Assembly: GCA_910579325.1 (NCBI GenBank)
Contig: CAJTTU010000037.1
Span: 1 to 24,066 of the forward strand
Reading direction: 5' to 3'
Source of the DNA: an uncultured Lachnospiraceae bacterium
GTDB lineage: Bacteria; Bacillota; Clostridia; Lachnospirales; Lachnospiraceae
DNA length: 24,066 nt
Shown: positions 1 to 6,000 of the stretch, piece after piece
Numbering within the stretch: position 1 is the first letter of the stretch
How the letters are laid out: each line of letters starts with the position of its first letter
The notes under the pieces: generated by a model
Database searches by the model: none
Seen by the model: only the letters and a program-made list of their open reading frames with translations
What the model was told of the DNA's origin: nothing
Translations under genes and position numbers: made by a program

Positions 1-2
1 GG

Positions 3-524
3 GGGGATCAATTTGCTGCCGTGAGCCAGCCCTTCGAGGAGGGGGGCGCGATGTGGTTCCTTTTGCCGGATGAGGGCGTGGGGGCGGAAGAGCTGTTTAC
101 TGACGAAGAAGCCATGCGTTTCCTTTTTTATGACAACAGGAGCGAGTGGGAAAAGCAGAAATTTCTCATTGTGCATAAATCGATTCCCAGGTTTGATGTG
201 GCATCCCAGTACGATTTGGGTGATGGCCTTCGGGCATTGGGCGTCACAGATATTTTTGACCCGGCGGTGTCTGATTTTACGCCTATGGCCAGCGGCACAG
301 AGTTTCCTGTTTTTCTTTCCAGGGCAAACCATGCCGTGAGGGTGGCCATCGATGAGGAAGGCTGTACTGCCGCAGCCTTTACCGCTATGGAGACCTGCGG
401 GGCGGCTATGCCCCCTGACGAGGAGGTGGATTTTATGCTTGACCGTCCCTTTGTCTTTGTCATCACCGGGGATAGCGGGCTGCCGATGTTTGTGGGAGTA
501 GTTAATCATCCTTTCGGGAAGTAA
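3..524 (+). CDS. Serpin-family serine protease inhibitor, C-terminal part (5' truncated by window edge)
   Basis: The reading frame is open from base 3, so the gene begins outside the window; the GTG at 21 is internal and not a credible start. The 173 visible residues cover the C-terminal half of a serpin (a whole serpin is about 370-400 residues). Visible serpin hallmarks are the LPDEG strand, KSIPRFDVASQYDLGDGL, LGVTDIFDP, the RANHAVRVAIDEEG hinge entry, the reactive-centre loop, then the DRPFVFVI and FVGVVNHP terminal strands. Aligning the loop to alpha-1-antitrypsin by the PP and RPF anchors gives P15 Gly, P14 Cys, P12-P10 Ala-Ala-Ala and P1-P1' Ala-Ala. A small Ala-rich hinge is typical of inhibitory serpins, and a P1 Ala suggests elastase-like targets; the target is inference. 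Secretion cannot be judged because the N-terminus is missing. Confidence 0.88.
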   Translation, partial: GDQFAAVSQPFEEGGAMWFLLPDEGVGAEELFTDEEAMRFLFYDNRSEWEKQKFLIVHKSIPRFDVASQYDLGDGLRALGVTDIFDPAVSDFTPMASGTEFPVFLSRANHAVRVAIDEEGCTAAAFTAMETCGAAMPPDEEVDFMLDRPFVFVITGDSGLPMFVGVVNHPFGK

Positions 525-684
525 AAGGTTCGCTGATGCGCTGCTGGAAACTGTGGCCATGCCCTTCCTGATGGGAAACGCGCCGGAAGAACTGAAAAAC
601 AGGTTTTCTCATGTAACGGTCGGGAATGGCGAGGCAGGAATCTACAGGGGGCTGGTTGAGATTGGGTTGGTTTTCACCCCGTAA
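523..684 (+). pseudogene. Remnant of a Cof-type HAD-IIB phosphatase (C-terminal tail only)
   Basis: In the frame starting at 529 the sequence reads ADALLETVAMPFLMGNAPEE, continuing with LKNRFSHVTVGNGEAGIYRGL, and stops at 682-684. This matches the end of HAD-IIB/Cof hydrolases, where a residue pattern of the type 'MLE..ag..famgNA.eelK..A..vT.sN.edGv...l' follows the catalytic motif-IV Asp pair. No start codon, ribosome binding site or upstream catalytic motifs are present. The frame is closed by a stop at 499-501, inside the serpin gene. It begins immediately after the serpin stop in another frame, so it looks like what remains after a deletion or insertion. The family call rests on about 50 residues. 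Confidence 0.6.
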
Positions 685-990
685 TGATCCCGGCAATTTC
701 CGTATAATTATTCCTGTAATGCTGTTCCACCCTGGAATATTGCTCCAGGCGTTCCATCACTTTTGCCATGTCTTGCAAATCTCCGGTGGTAATCGAGATG
801 GCTGCGCCGCGCCGTTTCAGTTCCGCGATGGTCATCGTGTCCTCCGGCGTGTCCTTCCGTTCCAGGAAAGCTGCGCGAACGCCGGCCAGCATGATTTCCG
901 AGACGGTAGTCCAGCCGGCCTTCCAGTATAATTGGCTAAAATAATATCACAATCCCCAGTTTTTTTAGCCGCTTCATAAACTGCCTCCAT
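674..990 (-). pseudogene. Frameshifted C-terminal remnant of a GT28/MurG-like glycosyltransferase
   Basis: On the minus strand one frame reads MEAVYEAAKKTGDCDIILA from 990 and then loses similarity. Another frame gives KAGWTTVSEIMLAG, then EDTMTIAELKRRGAA, and stops at 674-676. Removing 11 nt (plus-strand 923-933) joins the two as DIILA-KAGWTTVSEI. This is the sugar-nucleotide-binding block of GT-B glycosyltransferases of the GT28 type (compare the D-x-x-I-x-[KR]-x-G-x-x-T-x-x-E pattern in MurG and MGDG-synthase relatives). The N-terminal domain is absent; the remnant abuts the end of the RluA gene. Its last bases overlap the HAD remnant tail-to-tail. The enzyme's acceptor cannot be deduced. 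Confidence 0.6.
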
Positions 991-1882
991 AACGCGCCAT
1001 ATCTTCCGGCACAGGTGCTTTAACACAGATTTTTTCCCCGGTAAATGGCTGGAAAAAGGAAAGTGTCCGGGCGTGGAGCGCTGTCCGTTTCATCCCGAGC
1101 GCCGCTCCGTTTCCGTACAGGGGATCGCCCAGGAGGGGACAGCCGACGGACGCCATATGCACCCGGATCTGGTGGGTTCTGCCGGTTTTCAGCCGCAGTC
1201 GCAGCAGGGCAAATCCCTGTCCGACGGCCAGCGTTTCATAGTGGGTGACGGCAGGCTTTCCCTCCGGTGCCACGCACATTAGTTTTTTCTTTTGCGGGTC
1301 TGGCCCTAAAGGGGAATGGATCTGGCCGTTTGCCGGTTCCGGTATCCCTTCCGCGATGGCCAGATAGCTTTTTGAAATCTGCCCGTTCCTTCTCTGCCGC
1401 TCCAGCCGGGTAGCCGCCGCCCGGTTTTTCGCCGCCAGCACCACGCCGGAGGTGTCTTTGTCCAGCCTGCCGAAGATCCGGATGATTGACGCTTCCCCTT
1501 TGCTCTGCAGGTAGAAGGCCAGGCGGTTGGCCAAAGTATCCTCATCCCTGCGGCCTGCCGGATGGACGGAGATTCCGGCGGGCTTGTCTGCCACGATGAC
1601 ATCTTCGTCTTCATAGAGGACAGAAAGCTTTTCTTTTGAAGCCTTCAGCCCTTCTGAGCGCTCATTTCCGGTTTCCAATAATACCTCCACCAGATCTCCT
1701 GCTGCCAGAACGGCACTGACTTTTCTGCGCGTTCCGTTCACACAGATTCCATTTTCCCGGAACTTTGCCCTGCTGACCTCATTTTTGGTCAGGCCGAGCC
1801 TGGATTTTAGAAATGCCTCCAGCCTGATTCCATTATCCTGTTCCAAAACTTTGCCGTTTATTGTCTTTTTCAATTTTTCCAC
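974..1882 (-). CDS. RluA-family RNA pseudouridine synthase
   Basis: Isomerises specific uridines in rRNA or tRNA to pseudouridine. The product has an N-terminal S4-like RNA-binding part (about residues 15-65, with RLGLTKNEVSRAKFRENG) followed by the RluA catalytic domain: VIVADKPAGISVHP, then FGRLDKDTSGVVLAAKN, where Asp141 is the expected catalytic residue, then the conserved GRTHQIRVHMASVGCPLLGD block and the C-terminal VKAPVPEDM. The frame is open to an ATG at 1969, but that extension lies over a repeat-rich intergenic stretch. The GTG at 1882 (302 residues) or the TTG at 1873, which follows a GTGGA, fits the family better; the exact start is uncertain. The usual His before the RLD motif is Gly here. 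Which RNA site it modifies cannot be told from sequence. Confidence 0.92.
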   Translation of the reverse strand: MEKLKKTINGKVLEQDNGIRLEAFLKSRLGLTKNEVSRAKFRENGICVNGTRRKVSAVLAAGDLVEVLLETGNERSEGLKASKEKLSVLYEDEDVIVADKPAGISVHPAGRRDEDTLANRLAFYLQSKGEASIIRIFGRLDKDTSGVVLAAKNRAAATRLERQRRNGQISKSYLAIAEGIPEPANGQIHSPLGPDPQKKKLMCVAPEGKPAVTHYETLAVGQGFALLRLRLKTGRTHQIRVHMASVGCPLLGDPLYGNGAALGMKRTALHARTLSFFQPFTGEKICVKAPVPEDMARYGGSL

Positions 1883-1932
1883 GCATTCGTTGAGATGATA
1901 TGATGATTGTACTATAGGGGCGGCGTAAATGG

Positions 1933-2003
1933 AATAGGGATTTTGGAAAATAGAAATGCAGAAATACAATAGGGACTTTGGAAAAACAGAAATACTGAAA
2001 TAG
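1933..2003. repeat. Imperfect tandem repeat, about 35 bp, two units
   Basis: The unit at 1933-1967 begins AATAGGGATTTTGGAAAA and ends AGAAATGCAGAAATAC. The unit at 1968-2003 begins AATAGGGACTTTGGAAAA and ends AGAAATACTGAAATA. They differ by a few substitutions and one inserted base, and a third partial copy (AATAGGATT) starts at about 1999 and runs into the rsmE promoter. The tract lies between the divergent RluA gene and rsmE. Confidence 0.75.
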
Positions 2004-2005
2004 GA

Positions 2006-2035
2006 TTGACATAAGTATCCGACCGGATATATGAT
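2006..2035 (+). promoter_or_regulatory. Sigma-A-type promoter for rsmE, with a palindrome in its spacer
   Basis: TTGACA at 2006-2011 and TATGAT at 2030-2035 are separated by 18 bp. The spacer contains the perfect dyad TATCCG-AC-CGGATA at 2016-2029, placed between the two hexamers as an operator would be. A transcript from here would have an untranslated leader of roughly 95 nt before the rsmE start. Confidence 0.65.
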
Positions 2036-2136
2036 AGGAAATGGTAAATATGGAAAGGGATTGAGAGTGTACTGTCCGAATGGCGATGCAGATGTGTTAG
2101 GATAAAAGGACTGAAACTGAGGAAGGGGGAGAACGC

Positions 2137-2910
2137 ATGTACCATTTCTTTGTATCCCCGGAGCAGATCGGGGAAGAGGAGATCAGAATCACCGGACCGG
2201 ATGTAAACCATATCGGAAATGTGCTCAGGATGCGGTCCGGTGAAAAAATTTGTGTCAGTGATGGACAAGATGCCGATTATTATTGTATAATAGACCAGAT
2301 TACCCAGGAGCAGGTGACAGCCAGGATCGTAAACCGGACAGAGGAGAGCAGGGAGCTTCCGTCCCGGATCTGGCTTTTTCAGGGGCTGCCCAAAGGGGAC
2401 AAAATGGAGCTGATTATTCAAAAGGCCGTGGAGCTCGGCGTTTATGCCATCGTTCCGGTGGCTATGAAACGATCCGTGGTAAAGCTGGACGAGAAAAAAG
2501 CGGCGGCGAAAAAAAAGCGCTGGGAGTCCATCAGCGAGAGTGCGGCAAAGCAGTCGGGAAGACAGACGGTGCCTCTGATCGGGGAGGTAACGGATTTGAA
2601 GGGCGCATTGAAGCTGGCGGCGGATATGGAGCGGAAACTGCTGCCCTATGAAAATGAATCGGGTATGGAAGGCGCGAAAGCGGCCATAAAAAGCTGCGGC
2701 GCGGGAGAAAGCATCGCGGTGCTGATCGGCCCGGAGGGCGGCTTTGAGCGGGGGGAAGTTGGGATGGCACAGGAAGCAGGATTTACCCCGATCTCTCTGG
2801 GGAATAGAATTTTGAGAACGGAGACGGCAGGGCTTTGCGTGCTGTCGCTGCTGATGTTTCAGCTGGAAGGACAGGCCGATTCATGTGCTGTTCGGTTCGT
2901 ATTCAGGTAA
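2137..2910 (+). CDS. rsmE: 16S rRNA (uracil-1498-N3)-methyltransferase RsmE
   Basis: SAM-dependent SPOUT-class enzyme that methylates N3 of U1498 in the small-subunit rRNA decoding region. The 257 residues show the N-terminal PUA-like domain (MYHFFVSPEQIG, HIGNVLRMRSGE) and then the SPOUT domain: the GLPKGDKMELIIQKAVELGV stretch, ESAAKQSGR, LIGPEGGFERGEV and LGNRILRTETAGL, the last two forming the SAM-binding trefoil knot. Length is normal for the family. The start is supported by GGAAGGGGGAGA upstream. In many Firmicutes rsmE follows prmA and precedes mtaB; here prmA is absent, and a cysteine desulfurase, thiI and an HPr-like gene lie between rsmE and mtaB. The last dozen residues (after FQLEG) look non-conserved. 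Confidence 0.96.
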   Translation: MYHFFVSPEQIGEEEIRITGPDVNHIGNVLRMRSGEKICVSDGQDADYYCIIDQITQEQVTARIVNRTEESRELPSRIWLFQGLPKGDKMELIIQKAVELGVYAIVPVAMKRSVVKLDEKKAAAKKKRWESISESAAKQSGRQTVPLIGEVTDLKGALKLAADMERKLLPYENESGMEGAKAAIKSCGAGESIAVLIGPEGGFERGEVGMAQEAGFTPISLGNRILRTETAGLCVLSLLMFQLEGQADSCAVRFVFR

Positions 2911-2922
2911 AACCTGTCCCAT

Positions 2923-2944
2923 GGCGTATCTGGCAAAATACGCC
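2923..2944. other. Stem-loop between rsmE and the cysteine desulfurase gene
   Basis: GGCGTAT at 2923-2929 and ATACGCC at 2938-2944 form a 7-bp stem with an 8-nt loop just after the rsmE stop. No T-run follows, so it is not a convincing intrinsic terminator; it could be a weak processing or pausing hairpin. Nothing else was recognised between 2911 and 3053. Confidence 0.4.
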
Positions 2945-3053
2945 GAAAACACACCAGTGTAAAAACAGAAGATATATTTGAGAAAAGGCGGTTTCTTTCC
3001 CTGTCTATTATGAATATGATAAATTGAAACCGATTATATAATGAAGGAATCAG

Positions 3054-4214
3054 ATGCAGATGGAAGCATATTTAGATAATTCGGCCACCACCCAGGCTTT
3101 TCAGACGGTCTGCGATAAGGTGGTGCAGATGATGTCTCAGGATTACGGCAACCCTTCTTCCCTCCACAGGAAAGGGATGGAGGCGGAGCAGCATGTGCGG
3201 ACGGCCAGGGAGATCATAGCCGGCAGCTTGCGGGTCAGCGATAAAGAAATCTTCTTTACCTCCGGCGGTACGGAATCCAATAATCTGGCCATTATCGGCG
3301 CTGCCATGGCGAACCGCCGGGCAGGAAACCATATCATTACCACGCCCATTGAGCATGCCTCTGTGTCCGCCGTTATGGGATTTCTGGAGGAACAGGGATT
3401 TACGATTACCTACCTTCCGGTAAATCAGTACGGCATTGTGAATTTAAGGGCGCTGGAGCAGGCGATTTGCAAAGATACGATTCTGGTGTCGGTGATGTAT
3501 GTGAACAATGAGATCGGCGCCGTCCAGCCCATAGAGGCTATCGCTCAGGTGATCCGCAGAAAGAAGCCGGATGTGCTGTTCCATGTGGACGCCATCCAGG
3601 CTTACGGAAAATTTGTGATCCGGCCCCGGCGGCAGGGGATCGACCTGCTGGCAGCCAGCGGCCATAAGATTCACGGGCCGAAGGGCGTGGGCTTTTTATA
3701 TGTCAGGGACAAGGTAAAGATCAAACCGCTGCTGTTCGGCGGCGGCCAGCAGAACGGTCTGCGGTCCGGCACGGAAAATGTACCCGGAGCGGCAGGGCTT
3801 GGCGAGGCTGTCAGGGAGATATATAAAAATTATGAATTAAAGGTGGATTATTTATACCACCTGAAGGAACGGTTTACCAAAGGGGTGTTGAAACTGGAGG
3901 GAACCAGGATCAACGGCCCGATGTACCGGGACGGCGCTCCCCATATTGTCAGCGTCAGCTTTGACGGCGTGCGCAGCGAGGTACTGCTCCATGCTTTGGA
4001 AGACCAGGGCGTGTACGCATCGGCAGGCTCCGCCTGCTCCTCCCACCACCCGATGCCCAGCGCTACGCTGAAAAGCATCGGCGTTGAAAAGGAATATCTG
4101 GAATCCACCCTGCGGTTCAGCTTCGGGGCGTTTACCACGGTGGAGGAAATCGACTATGCACTGGATACGCTGGGAAAGCTGCTGCCGGTGCTGAGAAAAT
4201 TTAAAAGAGCGTAG
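3054..4214 (+). CDS. Cysteine desulfurase (NifS/IscS-like, probable sulfur donor for ThiI)
   Basis: PLP-dependent enzyme that takes sulfur from L-cysteine to form an enzyme persulfide and L-alanine. The 386 residues show the class-V aminotransferase fold markers: YLDNSATTQ at the N-terminus, GGTESNNLAI, HVDAIQAYGK, the PLP-lysine motif SGHKIHGPKGVG (Lys205), GGGQQNGLRSGTENV, and the active-site cysteine in SAGSACSSHHP (Cys328). Two ATGs lie six bases apart (3054 and 3060) behind AAGGA at 3044-3048; 3054 gives a 5-nt spacing and 3060 an 11-nt spacing. Only 41 nt separate it from thiI, which suggests co-transcription and a dedicated role in tRNA thiolation, as for NifZ with ThiI in Bacillus; a wider Fe-S role cannot be excluded. 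Confidence 0.95.
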   Translation: MQMEAYLDNSATTQAFQTVCDKVVQMMSQDYGNPSSLHRKGMEAEQHVRTAREIIAGSLRVSDKEIFFTSGGTESNNLAIIGAAMANRRAGNHIITTPIEHASVSAVMGFLEEQGFTITYLPVNQYGIVNLRALEQAICKDTILVSVMYVNNEIGAVQPIEAIAQVIRRKKPDVLFHVDAIQAYGKFVIRPRRQGIDLLAASGHKIHGPKGVGFLYVRDKVKIKPLLFGGGQQNGLRSGTENVPGAAGLGEAVREIYKNYELKVDYLYHLKERFTKGVLKLEGTRINGPMYRDGAPHIVSVSFDGVRSEVLLHALEDQGVYASAGSACSSHHPMPSATLKSIGVEKEYLESTLRFSFGAFTTVEEIDYALDTLGKLLPVLRKFKRA

Positions 4215-4239
4215 CGGGACTTTTATTAAAAGCGGAACT
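4213..4239 (+). repeat. Paired AGCGGRACT motif ahead of thiI
   Basis: AGCGGGACT at 4213-4221 (overlapping the desulfurase stop codon) and AGCGGAACT at 4231-4239 are spaced 18 bp start to start. The second copy leads through TAATTC into the GGAGG ribosome binding site of thiI. An equivalent pair with 17-bp spacing precedes the M16 peptidase gene at 13813-13838. Confidence 0.5.
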
Positions 4240-4255
4240 CTAATTCGGAGGTTGT

Positions 4256-5458
4256 ATGAAATTTCAGTCTTTTATGATAAAATATGCCGAGATCGGCGTA
4301 AAAGGAAAGAACAGATATTTATTTGAAGACGCACTTGTCCGCCAGATCAGGCGGGCTTTAAAGACGGTGGAGGGCAGCTTCCGGGTACTGAAAGAGGACG
4401 GCCGGATTTATGTGGCGGCGGATGCCGACTATGATTATGAGGAAACCATCGACGCACTGTGTCGGGTATTCGGTATTGCCAGCATCTGCCCCATGGTTCA
4501 GATCGACGATCTGGGCGTGGAGGATCTGTGCGCCCAGGCCGTCCGCTATATGGATGAGATGTACCCTGACAAAAAAATCACGTTTAAGGTACAGTCCCGG
4601 CGGGCCAGAAAAAATTATCCGCTGGATTCCAACGGTATCAATGCGAAGCTGGGGGAAGTGATACTGAACGCGTTTCCGGATATCCGGGTGGACGTCCATC
4701 ATCCGGACGTGCTGCTGTGTGTGGAAATCCGCCAGCGGATCAACATTTATTCTGAGGCGATTCCGGGCCCGGGCGGAATGCCGGTGGGTACCAATGGAAA
4801 AGCCATGCTGCTTTTGTCCGGCGGAATCGACAGCCCGGTAGCCGGGTATATGATGGCGAAAAGAGGCGTGGTGGTAGACGCGGTTTATTTCCATGCGCCG
4901 CCCTATACCAGCGACAGGGCGAAGCAGAAGGTAGTGGATCTGGCCAGGCTGGTGACCCGGTACAGCGGGCCTATCAATCTCCATGTGGTGAATTTTACCG
5001 AGATTCAGATGGCTATCTATGAGATCTGCCCCCATGACGAGCTGACCATTATCATGCGCAGATATATGATGAAAATCGCCCAGCAGCTGGCCGGGGAAAG
5101 CGGGAGCAGCGCCCTGGTTACTGGGGAAAGCATCGGCCAGGTGGCGTCCCAGACGCTGAAAAGCCTGGCGGCTACCAATGAAGTTTGCACGATGCCGGTG
5201 TTCCGTCCCCTGATCTGTTTTGATAAGCAGGAGATCGTGGAAGTTGCCAAAAAAATCGGGACCTTCGAGACTTCGATTCTGCCCTATGAGGACTGCTGTA
5301 CGATTTTCGTGGCAAAGCATCCGGTTACGAAGCCGAATTTGAACGCGATCAAGCGTTCCGAGGCAAAGCTGGCCGGAAAGATTGAGGAATTATATCAGAA
5401 AGCGCTGGATACGGTGGAAACGATCTGGGTAGAGGCGGAGCCGACAGGGATATTCTGA
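4256..5458 (+). CDS. thiI: tRNA 4-thiouridine synthase ThiI (without rhodanese domain)
   Basis: Adenylates U8 of tRNA and replaces its oxygen with sulfur to give 4-thiouridine; in many bacteria it also serves thiamine thiazole synthesis. In the 400 residues the N-terminal ferredoxin-like/THUMP domain comes first (about 1-165, with YAEIGVKGKNR), followed by the PP-loop ATPase motif LLSGGIDSPVAGYM (Ser188-Ser193) and the C-terminal PYEDCCTIF (Cys347/348, near the position of the E. coli Cys344). The protein stops after the ATPase domain, so the C-terminal rhodanese domain of the enterobacterial form is missing. That is usual in Firmicutes, where an adjacent cysteine desulfurase supplies sulfur directly; that gene is immediately upstream. 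GGAGG lies five bases before the ATG. Confidence 0.96.
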   Translation: MKFQSFMIKYAEIGVKGKNRYLFEDALVRQIRRALKTVEGSFRVLKEDGRIYVAADADYDYEETIDALCRVFGIASICPMVQIDDLGVEDLCAQAVRYMDEMYPDKKITFKVQSRRARKNYPLDSNGINAKLGEVILNAFPDIRVDVHHPDVLLCVEIRQRINIYSEAIPGPGGMPVGTNGKAMLLLSGGIDSPVAGYMMAKRGVVVDAVYFHAPPYTSDRAKQKVVDLARLVTRYSGPINLHVVNFTEIQMAIYEICPHDELTIIMRRYMMKIAQQLAGESGSSALVTGESIGQVASQTLKSLAATNEVCTMPVFRPLICFDKQEIVEVAKKIGTFETSILPYEDCCTIFVAKHPVTKPNLNAIKRSEAKLAGKIEELYQKALDTVETIWVEAEPTGIF

Positions 5459-5551
5459 AATTCCAAATTTGTCGACAATCCAGAAGATATGATGATTTAC
5501 AAGGGATGAAAAAAAGAAGTAACGCAAACTTATAGGAAAAATAAATGCCAG

Positions 5552-5600
5552 AAAAAGCGCCGGCGAAAAAACCTTTGAAGAAAGCTTTTTTGCCGGCGCC
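5552..5600 (-). terminator. Intrinsic terminator of the HPr-like gene
   Basis: GCGCCGGC at 5557-5564 pairs with GCCGGCGC at 5592-5599, and inside it an A6 tract (5566-5571) pairs with a T6 tract (5586-5591). On the minus strand the strong GC stem is followed directly by TTTTTC (plus-strand 5551-5556 read in reverse), a good rho-independent terminator for the gene ending at 5677. No T-run follows on the plus strand, so it would stop thiI transcripts poorly. Confidence 0.7.
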
Positions 5601-5676
5601 GGATAAAAATATCATGTATACGATCTGTCAGCCTTTTGCGCTATATGGGAAGATTTCTCGAATCCGGATTTTTTTC

Positions 5677-5910
5677 TTATTCCACAATATAAGGCTTTAA
5701 GATGCTGAGAATGCTGTCCATATCCTCGGTAGCATGGATGTTCAGATCGATAGGCTTAGACAGATCCAGGCTGAAAATGCCCATAATGGATTTGGCGTCG
5801 ATCACATATCTTCCGGAAACAAGGTCAAAGTCGCAGTCAAATTTAGTCAGGGTATTCACGAAAGACTTTACTTTATCGATTGAATTTAAAGAAATCTGTA
5901 CGGTTTGCAT
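5677..5910 (-). CDS. HPr-like protein lacking the phosphocarrier histidine
   Basis: A 77-residue protein with the HPr fold signature in its second half: SGRYVIDAKSIMGIFSLDLSKPIDL matches the canonical block around the regulatory serine of HPr (K-S46-I-M-G). Here that serine is Ser41. In contrast, the region where HPr carries the G-x-H-A-R-P active-site His15 reads ISLNSIDKVKSFVNTL, with no histidine, so it cannot take phosphate from PTS Enzyme I. It may still be a substrate of HPr kinase or bind a CcpA-type partner; this is inference. AGGAGG stands eight bases before the ATG. It has its own promoter and terminator, so it is a single-gene unit on the strand opposite its neighbours thiI and mtaB. 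Confidence 0.85.
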   Translation of the reverse strand: MQTVQISLNSIDKVKSFVNTLTKFDCDFDLVSGRYVIDAKSIMGIFSLDLSKPIDLNIHATEDMDSILSILKPYIVE

Positions 5911-5941
5911 GGTAAATTCCTCCTATAATTGTTAATATATC

Positions 5942-5973
5942 ATTATACTAACTTTTACAAGGGAATCTGTCAA
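5942..5973 (-). promoter_or_regulatory. Probable promoter of the HPr-like gene
   Basis: Read on the minus strand, TTGACA (5968-5973) and a perfect TATAAT (5942-5947) lie upstream of the gene. The spacing is 20 bp, longer than the ideal 17, so either the -35 is suboptimal or a shifted -10 (TAGTAT, spacing 17) is used. The region also holds the start of mtaB, so the two divergent units share a very short control region; no clear mtaB promoter was found. Confidence 0.45.
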
Positions 5974-6000
5974 TAGATAGAAGTGGATAAAAGAAAAAAC

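Noticed and set aside
1883..1969. ATG at 1969 as the start of the RluA-type gene
   Set aside because: The added 29 residues show no similarity to the family and are encoded by intergenic DNA that overlaps the tandem-repeat tract.
2978..3011. TTGAGA and TATTAT as a promoter for the cysteine desulfurase gene
   Set aside because: The spacing is 22 bp, too long for a convincing sigma-A promoter; the TATGAT at 3015-3020 has no fitting -35.
2911..3053. Peptide-like readings in the rsmE-desulfurase gap (for example MAYLAKYAENTPV, and PVYYEYDKLKPII in another frame)
   Set aside because: They could be a decayed gene remnant, but the pieces are short, in different frames and match no family I can name.
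4358..5320. Open frame of 320 codons on the minus strand within thiI
   Set aside because: It lies wholly opposite a well-recognised thiI gene; the product is His/Arg-rich with no domain, as expected for an antisense shadow.
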